Source of the DNA: Pseudomonadota bacterium
GTDB lineage: Bacteria; Pseudomonadota; Alphaproteobacteria; Rhodospirillales; Magnetospirillaceae
Length of the DNA: 37,335 nucleotides
NCBI GenBank assembly: GCA_023458315.1
Contig: JAEXAH010000094.1
Span: 1 to 37,335, forward strand
Direction: 5' to 3'
In this document: positions 10,560 through 18,204 of the stretch, piece after piece
Position numbering within the stretch: the first letter of the stretch is position 1
Layout of the letters: every line of letters begins with the position of its first letter
The notes under the pieces: generated by a model
Database searches by the model: none
What the model was told of the DNA's origin: nothing
The model's input: only the letters and a program-made list of their open reading frames with translations
Program-made: the position numbers and the translations under genes

Positions 10560-10680
10560 AAGATATCGCTCGCAGAATTCCGGGGAAGGCAAGCGCTCCT
10601 CCCCTCGCCACCGGCGGGGGGGGGGTCGGGAAGGGGGGCGTTTCCATCCCAACGGATGTCACCGATGCCCCCACCCCGGC

Positions 10681-10704
10681 CCTCCCCCGGCAAGCCGGGG
10701 GAGG
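10681..10704. terminator. GC-rich hairpin between the 356-aa gene and phaB (convergent)
   Basis: CCTCCCCCGGC and GCCGGGGGAGG pair almost without a loop. It lies 15 bp past the phaB stop (minus strand). There is no T-run. The surrounding 10600-10680 stretch is rich in G and C homopolymers and holds nothing else I can identify. Confidence 0.5.
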
Positions 10705-10718
10705 GGGGACGGGCACGC

Positions 10719-11441
10719 TTAGTACATGTGCTGGCCGCCGTTGCACGAGATGGTCGAGCCGGTGATGAAATCGGCGTTGTCGGCCACCAGGAACATGACG
10801 GTGCGGGCGATGTCCTCGGCGCGGCCCAGGCGGCCCACCGGGATCTTGGCGATGATCTTTTCCAGCACGGCGGGCGGCACGGCGCGGACCATGTCGGTGT
10901 CCACATAGCCCGGGGCGATGGCGTTGACGGTGATGCCCTTGGCGGCGCCTTCCTGGGCCAGGGCCTTGGTGAAGCCATGGATGCCCGACTTGGCGGCGGC
11001 GTAGTTGACCTGACCGTACTGACCGGCCTGACCGTTGATCGAGCCGATGTTGACGATACGGCCGAAGCCGCGCTCACGCATGGAATCGATGACCAGACGC
11101 GCCATGTTGAAGCAGCTGGTCAGGTTGGTGTGGATGACCTCTTCCCACATCTGATAGCTCATGCGGTGCAGCACGGCGTCGCGGGTGATGCCCGCGTTGT
11201 TGATCACGATCTCGACCGGGCCGATCTCGGCGGTGATCTTGGCGATGGCGGCTTCGCACTCGGCGTAGTTGGACACGTCCCAGCGATAGGCGGGAATGCC
11301 GGTTTCCTCGGTGAAGCGCTGGGCGGCCTCGACGTTACCGCAGTAATTGGCGGCGACGCGGTAGCCAGCGGCCTTCAGCGCCTCGGAAATGGCCCGGCCG
11401 ATACCGCGGGTGCCACCGGTGACAATTGCAACACGCCCCAT
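10719..11441 (-). CDS. phaB: Acetoacetyl-CoA reductase PhaB
   Basis: This 240-aa short-chain dehydrogenase reduces acetoacetyl-CoA to (R)-3-hydroxybutyryl-CoA, the second step of polyhydroxybutyrate synthesis. The cofactor-binding motif GGTRGIG lies at 9-15 and NNAG at 81-84. The catalytic Ser134, Tyr147 and Lys151 (NIGSINGQAGQYGQVNYAAAK) are in place and the SINGQ-GQ region is typical of PhaB rather than FabG. The ATG at 11441 has a strong AGGAG site. It lies downstream of phaA on the same strand but is separated from it by a large hairpin cassette, so it may have its own transcript. Confidence 0.95.
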   Translation of the reverse strand: MGRVAIVTGGTRGIGRAISEALKAAGYRVAANYCGNVEAAQRFTEETGIPAYRWDVSNYAECEAAIAKITAEIGPVEIVINNAGITRDAVLHRMSYQMWEEVIHTNLTSCFNMARLVIDSMRERGFGRIVNIGSINGQAGQYGQVNYAAAKSGIHGFTKALAQEGAAKGITVNAIAPGYVDTDMVRAVPPAVLEKIIAKIPVGRLGRAEDIARTVMFLVADNADFITGSTISCNGGQHMY

Positions 11442-11509
11442 GATGATCTCCTGTTTTCCTGGTAGCCGGTTTTTCCGGCCATTGTCGTTTCCACCCGGTC
11501 TTGTGGGAT

Positions 11510-11657
11510 CGGGGAGCCCGCGGGCGGGCCGGGCTCCCCGTAATGTTAGACCCTCAGGCGGCGGGCGGGTTTCTCCGAAACCCTTGCCTCCCGCGGCATA
11601 AGCCGCGAGGCCCCTTGGGCCTACCAAGCCCCGGCGAGATGCTCTCGCCGGGGCTTG
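11510..11657. repeat. Composite hairpin cassette, type B copy 1 (phaA-phaB gap)
   Basis: Five hairpins in a row: variable V1 CGGGGAGCCCG/CGGGCTCCCCG (11510-11540); V2 GGGTTT-CTCCG-AAACCC (11567-11583); constant C1 CGCGGC-ATAA-GCCGCG (11592-11607); constant C2 GGCCC-CTT-GGGCC (11609-11621); variable V3, 15 bp, 11625-11657 (AAGCCCCGGCGAGA with TCTCGCCGGGGCTT). The stretch from about 11550 to 11627 is nearly identical to 30177-30255 except inside the V2 stem. V3 lies 12 bp past the phaA stop and can serve as its terminator. Confidence 0.8.
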
Positions 11658-11669
11658 TGGTTCTCTGAC

Positions 11670-12842
<1,173 letters not shown>

Positions 12843-12925
12843 AAAATTATTCTCCTTGCTTGAACGCTTTCCGATCGTTGCGGCGCTTCCAAATGGAAGT
12901 TACCACAAATTACCCAGGTGCTGTC

Positions 12926-12957
12926 CACTGCGATGCACAAAAGTGCCTATTGCAGTG
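12926..12957. promoter_or_regulatory. TGC-rich nested inverted repeat, candidate PhaR operator upstream of phaA
   Basis: CACTGC (12926-12931) pairs with GCAGTG (12952-12957), enclosing GCAC (12935-12938) and GTGC (12943-12946). PhaR proteins are known to bind TGC-rich or CTGC...GCAG-type sites. The right half, GTGCCTATTGCAG (12943-12955), recurs with one change at 14461-14473 near phaR. The site is about 85-115 bp upstream of the phaA start and spans the synthase stop codon. Confidence 0.5.
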
Positions 12958-14206
12958 CGGCCCGCACCAACCACCGGGCGAGGGGGGCGTACAGTTCCGA
13001 CCGCGCCCTCCCCGCCAGCAGCATTCCCACATGCCCGCCGTCGATGTTCATGCGCTGCGCCCCCGGAATGTCCCGCGCCAGCGGTTCCGAGGATTGCGGC
13101 GGCACGATGCGGTCGCGGTCGGGGATGATCACCAATGTCGGCACTGTCACGGTTTCCGGCCGCACCGGCAACCCGCCGATCCGCCACTGACCTTTGGCCG
13201 GGCTGTTGTCGCCGTACCAGCCGAACAGGCATTCGTGGGCCACCGGCGCCGCCAGGGCGACGCCGTCGTTGACCCAATCCTCCAGCGCCACGAAGTCGCG
13301 GGCGCGGGCGCTGCGGCGGCCCAGCCGGGTGAAGGCGGCGAACTTGCGCGCCGCCAGCGAGGGGTCCAGGCTGGCGAACAGGGCGTTCAGCATGTCCACC
13401 GGCAGGCATCCGGCGGCGTCGATCAGCGCCCGCAACGGTTCGGCCAGGGCCTTGATCTGGGTGGCCTGGACGGCGTGGCAGGCGTGGAAGTCCCACGGCG
13501 TCGCCATCAACGCCAGCGCCGCGACCCCCTGGGGGCGGATATGGGCCAGGGCCAGGGCCAGGTCGCCGCCCATGCAATAGCCCACCACCGCCGCCGGACG
13601 GTCACAGACGGCGGTGACGTGGTCCAGGGCGCGGCCCAGCCGGGCCAGGTAATCGTCCAGGCTGAAGGTCTGTTCCGTGGCGGCGGGGGCGTCCCAATCC
13701 ACCAGGAACGGCGCCAGCCCGCGCGCCGCCATGTCGCGCATCAGGCTGCGCCGGGCGGTGAGGTCCAGGATGTAGGCGCGGTTGACCAGCGACGGCACCA
13801 CCAGCACCGGCACCCCGTCCGGCCGGTCGGCGGCGCGGTAATCCAGCAGGCGGGTCGTCCCCTCGCGCCAGATTTCCGGCACGGGCGGCAATTCGCGGTG
13901 ATAGGGGTGGCGGCGATAGGCGGCGATGCCGTCCAGCATGGCGCGGTGGCGGCCGATCCCTTCGGCCGTCAGGGCGCGGTCCAGTTCAGTCCAGGCGTTT
14001 GGCCCGGCGGCGTCCAGGCTTTGGCGCAGATCCTCCGCCCGGCTCGCCAAGTCGGGCCTCCAGGGCAGCGAGCCGTTCTTCAACAGCGGCAAGGCGGCGC
14101 GCGAGCCGGTCAGCGTCGAAAGCTGCGCCATCAGGTGCAGCGGCAGCGGGCGCGGCCCCTGCCGGGTCTGGAACGCTGGTGCCTGAGGCTGCTGACGATC
14201 CGGCAT
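12947..14206 (-). CDS. phaC: Class III-like poly(3-hydroxyalkanoate) synthase (alpha/beta hydrolase fold)
   Basis: PHA synthases polymerise (R)-3-hydroxyacyl-CoA into storage polyester. The chain of up to 419 aa carries a lipase-like box GYCMGG with Cys211 as nucleophile, Asp365 (IIPDRDRIVPP) and His392 (DGGHVGMLLAG) completing a Cys-Asp-His triad. Further matches to class III PhaC are PSLVNRAYILDL, PFLVDWDAPA and MATPWDFHA. The start is uncertain: ATG 14206 overlaps the upstream gene by 221 nt and ATG 14131 by 146 nt. The first 60 residues (GPRPLPLHL..., ALPLLKNGSLPWRPDLA) look like genuine protein, so the long start is favoured. Context with phaA, phaB and phaR supports synthase over a depolymerase or other hydrolase. 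Confidence 0.82.
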   Translation of the reverse strand: MPDRQQPQAPAFQTRQGPRPLPLHLMAQLSTLTGSRAALPLLKNGSLPWRPDLASRAEDLRQSLDAAGPNAWTELDRALTAEGIGRHRAMLDGIAAYRRHPYHRELPPVPEIWREGTTRLLDYRAADRPDGVPVLVVPSLVNRAYILDLTARRSLMRDMAARGLAPFLVDWDAPAATEQTFSLDDYLARLGRALDHVTAVCDRPAAVVGYCMGGDLALALAHIRPQGVAALALMATPWDFHACHAVQATQIKALAEPLRALIDAAGCLPVDMLNALFASLDPSLAARKFAAFTRLGRRSARARDFVALEDWVNDGVALAAPVAHECLFGWYGDNSPAKGQWRIGGLPVRPETVTVPTLVIIPDRDRIVPPQSSEPLARDIPGAQRMNIDGGHVGMLLAGRARSELYAPLARWLVRAALQ

Positions 14207-14411
14207 CCGCTGCTCGCGTCTGGTTGACGGGGCTGGCCGCGCCGGCGGTCGCCGCTTGCATCAGGGACGACTGGGCCTGGGTCATCATGGCGACGCCCTG
14301 GGCCAGCACCTCCGCAAGCGCCGGATCGTTGGCCATGGCGGCCACCTGTTCCTGCCACAGGTCCAGGTAGCGGCGCGCAAGAAGCTGATAATCCGGCGGC
14401 GCTTCAGACAT
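13986..14411 (-). CDS. Small helical protein upstream of and overlapping the PHA synthase gene
   Basis: This 141-aa protein starts at ATG 14411 (MSEAPPDYQLLARRYLDLWQ). It has an amphipathic N-terminal helical region (about 8-55, RYLDLWQEQVAAMANDPALAEVLAQGVAMM), an Ala/Pro/Ser-rich linker, a coiled-coil-like segment (about 98-122, DADRLARRLAAVEERLAALEARLGE) and a basic tail (KPGRRRAKRLD). The LDLWQ and Met/Gln-rich helix recall N-terminal or partner-subunit segments of PHA synthases. I infer, without proof, a partner of the downstream synthase comparable to PhaE (class III) or PhaR (class IV), though much smaller. A phasin-like granule protein is the alternative. It overlaps the synthase gene by up to 221 bp in another frame. 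Confidence 0.68.
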   Translation of the reverse strand: MSEAPPDYQLLARRYLDLWQEQVAAMANDPALAEVLAQGVAMMTQAQSSLMQAATAGAASPVNQTRAADAGSSAASGTSVPDPAGAAPAAAAPDGAAFDADRLARRLAAVEERLAALEARLGEPGGGSAPKPGRRRAKRLD

Positions 14412-14460
14412 GGGAAAAGCATACTCCTCGGTTGCGGCCTTGACCAGCGGCCAGGGCGGG

Positions 14461-14473
14461 GTGCCCATTGCAG
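14461..14473. promoter_or_regulatory. Second copy of the candidate PhaR-box, in the small gene/phaR divergent region
   Basis: GTGCCCATTGCAG differs by one base from GTGCCTATTGCAG upstream of phaA. It lies 50 bp upstream of the small synthase-partner gene (minus) and 90 bp upstream of phaR (plus), a position suited to autoregulation and operon repression. Confidence 0.45.
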
Positions 14474-14562
14474 AGTGATGAAAAATAAGTTGCCATTTCC
14501 CCGGCTTGGGAAAAAGCTGTTAGCCTCAAGATCCATAAGCCGAAAACGGAAGCGCCGCCAAG

Positions 14563-15159
14563 ATGTCCGATGCCAACACCCCCTCGTCGCAGGCCCCGAT
14601 CACCATCAAGAAGTACGCCAACCGGCGTCTCTACAACACCGCCACCTCCAGCTACGTCACGCTCGACCATCTGGCGCAGATGGTCAAGGACGGCGCCGAT
14701 TTCGTGGTCTACGACGCCAAGAGCGGCGAGGACATCACCCGTTCGGTGCTGACCCAGATCATCGTCGAGGAAGAAGGCAAGGGCGGCCAAAACCTGCTGC
14801 CCATCAGCTTCCTGCGTCAGATCATCGGCTTCTATGGCGATTCCCTGGGCGGGCTGGTGCCGCGCTATCTGGAACATTCCATGTCGTCGTTCCTGCGCAA
14901 CGAACAGCAGATGCGCCAGTACATGCAGAACGCGCTGGACGGCCTGTTCCCGTTCAACCCGCTCAATCCGCTCGAGGAAATGAACAAGCAGAACGTGGCG
15001 TTCTTCGAAAACGCCATGAAGATGTTCTCGCCGTTCTATCCCCACGGCCAGGACGGCGCCCCGCAGGGCGGCGCGGCGGCCGATGGCGGCCTGGGCGAAT
15101 TGCAGGCCAAGATCAACCAGTTGCAAAACCAGTTGGCCGAACTGAACAAGAAGAAGTGA
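14563..15159 (+). CDS. phaR: Polyhydroxyalkanoate synthesis repressor PhaR
   Basis: This 198-aa DNA-binding regulator represses phasin and PHB genes and is released when it binds PHB itself. The N-terminal PHB/PHA accumulation regulator domain (about residues 12-75) shows ITIKKYANRRLYNTATSSYVTLDHLAQMVKDG and a conserved GEDITRSVLTQII. Two PHB_acc segments follow (FLRQIIGFYGDSLGGLVPRYLE; LFPFNPLNPLEEMNKQN). The C-terminus is a short heptad-like helix (LGELQAKINQLQNQLAELNKKK) that could oligomerise. It is divergent from the synthase operon, the usual arrangement in alphaproteobacteria. This PhaR is unrelated to the class IV synthase subunit of the same name. Confidence 0.96.
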   Translation: MSDANTPSSQAPITIKKYANRRLYNTATSSYVTLDHLAQMVKDGADFVVYDAKSGEDITRSVLTQIIVEEEGKGGQNLLPISFLRQIIGFYGDSLGGLVPRYLEHSMSSFLRNEQQMRQYMQNALDGLFPFNPLNPLEEMNKQNVAFFENAMKMFSPFYPHGQDGAPQGGAAADGGLGELQAKINQLQNQLAELNKKK

Positions 15160-15163
15160 CGTC

Positions 15164-15205
15164 CTTTGCCCCTGCCGCCCGCCCGGCGCGGCGGCAGGGG
15201 CAAAG
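15164..15205 (+). terminator. Strong hairpin terminator of phaR
   Basis: A perfect 16-bp stem, CTTTGCCCCTGCCGCC with GGCGGCAGGGGCAAAG, loop of 10 nt, starts 4 bp after the phaR stop. No long T-run follows on the plus strand. Confidence 0.75.
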
Positions 15206-15270
15206 CCTTGCGCGGACGCATCCGAAACGGGTAAAATGGCGGATCGTCCCTTGACCGGCCGGAGCCTGCG

Positions 15271-15735
15271 GTGAGCGAGTCCGGATTGACCATCAGCCAG
15301 ATCAGCGCGGCGGGCGCCTATGCCCGGTCCGAACGGCTGGCGGCCGAGTCCATTCCTGTCCGCGCCATCGATCCGACCCGGCGGCGTTTTCAGGTCGACG
15401 ACCAGACCGCCGCCAAGCAAACCGCCGCCCAAACCCGCCCCGAGCCCGAATCCGCCGATGCCGACGGCCAATCCGCATCGGCGTTTGGCGGCGGCAAATC
15501 CGGCGGCGGCTGGGGTGGGGGCGGTCTGTTGGGGGCCGTCACTTCGTTCCTGGCCCGCATGTTCGCGCAGCCGGAAACCGGGTCGGCGGCCGCGTCGTCC
15601 TCGGCCCAAGCTGGTGCCCTGGCCTATGCCCGCACCGCCGCCAATGTTCCCTTCGGCAACTATAACGATGCCGAGGTGCTGTCGCCGAACTTCCCTCGAT
15701 TGTCCTCGGGGCGGGCTCTGGACCTCACCGTCTAG
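15271..15735 (+). CDS. Hypothetical protein, 154 aa, glycine-rich centre
   Basis: The GTG at 15271 follows CCGGAG at a good distance. The N-terminal 50 residues (LTISQISAAGAYARSERLAAESIPVRAIDPTRRRFQ) are moderately conserved-looking and polar. Residues about 72-88 are glycine-rich (FGGGKSGGGWGGGG), followed by a short hydrophobic stretch (LLGAVTSFLARMF) and an Ala/Ser-rich tail ending PRLSSGRALDLTV. No signal peptide or known domain is seen. It lies just downstream of phaR but beyond a strong terminator, so it is probably separately transcribed. Function unknown. Confidence 0.65.
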   Translation: MSESGLTISQISAAGAYARSERLAAESIPVRAIDPTRRRFQVDDQTAAKQTAAQTRPEPESADADGQSASAFGGGKSGGGWGGGGLLGAVTSFLARMFAQPETGSAAASSSAQAGALAYARTAANVPFGNYNDAEVLSPNFPRLSSGRALDLTV

Positions 15736-16151
15736 AAAACATCTAAAATTCCCATAGTCATTACGAAGAATTAATCCGCCTTGGAATGGCCGTTTCAGGC
15801 CGATGCAGGCCAGGGTTTCGGCGCGTCTTGGCCGTTTCTGACATAGAACGCGGCGGCGATTTAGCCCTGGGATTTCGGTTCTCCACACTGGTAACACCGG
15901 AAGAGCGCGTGCATATAGCATGCGAATGAGAACCTGTCCCAGCAAGGCACCTTCACGTCATATCCCGTGCGCCTCGGCGGATGATTATGCAAGAAAGTGC
16001 GCTGTGGTTGTGATTGGTGGCGGGAAAATAAATCTAATAAATAGAATGCAAGCTTAGAGTGCTTTCAAAGTCAGACATATAAGCGGCCAATGGACTAATA
16101 ATCGGGGTTGCCTCGATTTTAAATTCCGACTATGGACAAGGAAAGCTAACC
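15736..16151. other. 416-bp intergenic region with lower GC content
   Basis: This stretch is clearly more AT-rich than its surroundings, above all at 16010-16140. It contains short AT runs (AATAAATCTAATAAATAG) and a possible -10 box TATAAG at 16078-16083 that would serve the Xre regulator downstream. A 43-codon frame starting at 15926 has no ribosome-binding site and I do not support it. I see no tRNA, no terminator and no clear repeat here. Confidence 0.5.
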
Positions 16152-16604
16152 ATGCCTGATACAGCGGATGTTTCCCGCCGATATGACGATCACTCCCAGA
16201 TTCAGCCGAGAACCATGACTGCAAAGACTGAAGCAAAGGCCACGCGACCGACCAATCGCGCCAATGATACCGACCGGCACGTCGGCGCGCGCATCCGCGA
16301 ACGCCGCATCATGCTGGGCCTGTCCCAGCAGCAGATGGCCGACCTGATCGGCGTGACCTATCAGCAGGCCCACAAGTACGAGCGCGGCATCAACCGCATC
16401 TCGGCCGGGCGCCTGTATGAAATCGCCCAGGTCCTGGGGGTTCCGGTCAGCTACTTCTTCGAAGGGCTGGATTCCGAACGCGCCACCGACCTGACCGCGC
16501 GTCAGCGCATGTGCCTGGAACTGGCGCGCAACTTCTCCAGCATCTCGAACGAGAAGCATCAGGAGGCGTTGTCCCAGTTGGCGCGGGCCCTGGCCTCGGA
16601 ATAA
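16152..16604 (+). CDS. Xre-family helix-turn-helix transcriptional regulator
   Basis: This 150-aa protein has a polar N-terminal extension (1-40), a Cro/CI-type HTH at about residues 44-100 (VGARIRERRIMLGLSQQQMADLIGVTYQQAHKYERGINRISAGRLYEIAQVLGVPVSYFFEGL) and a short C-terminal helical part (LTARQRMCLELARNFSSIS). It belongs to the small single-domain Xre regulators common in alphaproteobacteria. ATG 16152 has AAGGAAAG upstream; ATG 16215 is an alternative. The AT-rich upstream region suggests a regulated promoter. Target genes cannot be deduced; the neighbours hldE-queF-queG are on the opposite strand and convergent. Confidence 0.88.
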   Translation: MPDTADVSRRYDDHSQIQPRTMTAKTEAKATRPTNRANDTDRHVGARIRERRIMLGLSQQQMADLIGVTYQQAHKYERGINRISAGRLYEIAQVLGVPVSYFFEGLDSERATDLTARQRMCLELARNFSSISNEKHQEALSQLARALASE

Positions 16605-16636
16605 CGCACCGGACGGTTCCGGCTGTTGGGAGACAC

Positions 16637-16673
16637 ACCACGGGGTGGCCTTTGGCCGCCCCGTCGTGTTTTC
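16637..16673. terminator. Terminator hairpin between the Xre gene and queG (convergent)
   Basis: ACGGGGTGGCC, loop TTT, GGCCGCCCCGT (16640-16664, one G-T pair), followed by CGTGTTTT. A second inverted repeat GCATCC/GGATGC at about 16677-16696 lies between it and the queG stop and may serve the other strand. Confidence 0.75.
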
Positions 16674-16717
16674 CGGCATCCGCTACCTCAGGATGCGTTG
16701 TGGTGTGACCACTTTTA

Positions 16718-17734
16718 TTATGGTTGCAGTCGCGTCACTGCCCAACGGGCGGCGTCACGCACCTCTTCGGCCGGGTCGTCCAGCAGGGCGCGGGCGGCGT
16801 CGGCCAGTTCGGCGCGGCCGGAATTGCCCATGGCCACCAGCACGTTGCGCACCATGCGGTCGCGCCCGATGCGTTTGATGGCCGAACCGGAAAACACCTC
16901 GCGGAAATCGGCATCATTCAGCGCCGCCAGATCGGCCAGACGCGGCGCCGTCAACTCGATGCGCGGCAGGAAATCGGGCTCGTGCGTTGGTGGTGCGAAC
17001 TTGTCCCACGGGCAGGCCGCCATGCAATCGTCGCAACCATAGATGCGGTTGCCCATCAGCGGCCGCAAATCCTCGGGGATCGGGCCTTTGTGCTCGATGG
17101 TCAGATAGCTGATGCAGCGGCGGGCGTCCACCTGGCCGTCGGCGACGATGGCGGCGGTGGGGCAGGCATCGCGGCAACGGGTGCAGCGGCCGCAATGGTC
17201 GGGCTCGGGCGGGTCGGGCGCCAATTCCAGGGTGGTGTAGATCTCGGACAGGAACAGCCACGAGCCGAAGCGGCGCGACACCACGTTGCTGTGCTTGCCC
17301 TGCCAGCCCAGACCCGATCGCGCCGCCAGCGGCTTTTCCATCACCGGCGCGGTATCCACGAAGACCTTGAGGGCACAGCCGTATTGCGCGGCCATCCATC
17401 GCCCCAGCGCCTTCAGGCGCCGCTTCATCAAATCGTGGTAATCCTTGTTGCGGGCATAGACGCTGACATGGCCGCGCTCGGGGTGGGCCAGGGTGGCCAG
17501 CGGGTCGCCGGACGGCGCGTAATTGCAGGCCAGAACCACCACCGACCGCACCTCGGGCCATAGCCCTTGCGGTGCCGCGCGCTGTTCACGGCGTTCTTCC
17601 ATCCAGGCCATGGTGCCGTGGCGGCCATCGGCGACAAAGGCTTCCAGCCCGGCGCTCCAATTGCCGTCGGCGGCGGTGAAGCCGACGGCGTCGAAGCCCA
17701 GTTCAAGCGCCTTGGCGCGGATGGCTTCCTTCAC
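16718..17734 (-). CDS. queG: Epoxyqueuosine reductase QueG
   Basis: QueG removes the epoxide from epoxyqueuosine in tRNA, the last step of queuosine synthesis, using cobalamin and two [4Fe-4S] clusters. The 338-aa protein has the catalytic-region Asp127 in VFVDTAPVMEK. The cluster cysteines are C181, C184, C187, C191 (CGRCTRCRDACP) and C207, C234, C237, C241 (RRC; CDDCMAACPWDK). A C-terminal HEAT-like helical repeat (residues about 285-335) is expected for binding tRNA. The GTG at 17734 (MKEAIRAKALELGFDAVGF) is the start that matches the family; longer frames upstream belong to another phase of queF. It is 11 bp downstream of queF. Confidence 0.95.
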   Translation of the reverse strand: MKEAIRAKALELGFDAVGFTAADGNWSAGLEAFVADGRHGTMAWMEERREQRAAPQGLWPEVRSVVVLACNYAPSGDPLATLAHPERGHVSVYARNKDYHDLMKRRLKALGRWMAAQYGCALKVFVDTAPVMEKPLAARSGLGWQGKHSNVVSRRFGSWLFLSEIYTTLELAPDPPEPDHCGRCTRCRDACPTAAIVADGQVDARRCISYLTIEHKGPIPEDLRPLMGNRIYGCDDCMAACPWDKFAPPTHEPDFLPRIELTAPRLADLAALNDADFREVFSGSAIKRIGRDRMVRNVLVAMGNSGRAELADAARALLDDPAEEVRDAARWAVTRLQP

Positions 17735-17745
17735 GGCAGCCCGAC

Positions 17746-18204
17746 TTAACCGCGCCCGCGATAGGTGGGCACGCCCTGGTCGGGCAGGAACAGGCCCTTG
17801 GGCGGTTCGCCGGTTTGCCAGAACACGTCGATGGGAATGCCGCCGCGCGGATACCAATAGCCGCCGATGCGCAGCCACACCGGCGACAGCGCATCCACCA
17901 GCCGCTTGGCGATACCCACCGTGCACGCCTCGTGGAAGGCGCCGTGGTTGCGGAAAGACCCCAGGAACAGCTTCAGCGACTTGGATTCCACCAGCGTCTC
18001 GTCGGGGACGTAGTCGATGACGATGTGGGCGAAATCGGGCTGGCCGGTGATCGGGCACAGCGAGGTGAATTCCGGCGCGGTGAAGCGCACCAGATAGGGC
18101 GTGCCGGGATGGGGGTTGGGCACCGTCTCCAGCACCGCCTCGTCCGGGTTGGACGGCAGGTCGGACTTGCCGCCCAATTGGGTCAGATGGGGATAGTCGG
18201 CCAT
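17746..18204 (-). CDS. queF: NADPH-dependent 7-cyano-7-deazaguanine reductase QueF
   Basis: QueF reduces preQ0 to preQ1 in queuosine synthesis. This 152-aa protein is the short unimodular type. The nucleophile is Cys50 (TSLCPITGQPDFA), with Asp57 and Glu92 (FRNHGAFHE) completing the site. The family signature ESKSLKLF lies at 73-80 and binds NADPH. The start ATG at 18204 overlaps the hldE stop by one base (TGATG), so translation is coupled. With queG immediately after, two steps of the same tRNA modification pathway share a transcript with a heptose gene. Confidence 0.97.
   Translation of the reverse strand: MADYPHLTQLGGKSDLPSNPDEAVLETVPNPHPGTPYLVRFTAPEFTSLCPITGQPDFAHIVIDYVPDETLVESKSLKLFLGSFRNHGAFHEACTVGIAKRLVDALSPVWLRIGGYWYPRGGIPIDVFWQTGEPPKGLFLPDQGVPTYRGRG

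Noticed and set aside
14571..15159. PhaR read as a class IV PHA synthase subunit
   Set aside because: The N-terminal KKYANRRLYNT domain and C-terminal helix identify the transcriptional repressor PhaR, not the synthase subunit of the same name.
15926..16057. Short 43-codon frame in the AT-richer gap before the Xre gene
   Set aside because: No ribosome-binding site and no protein-like composition.
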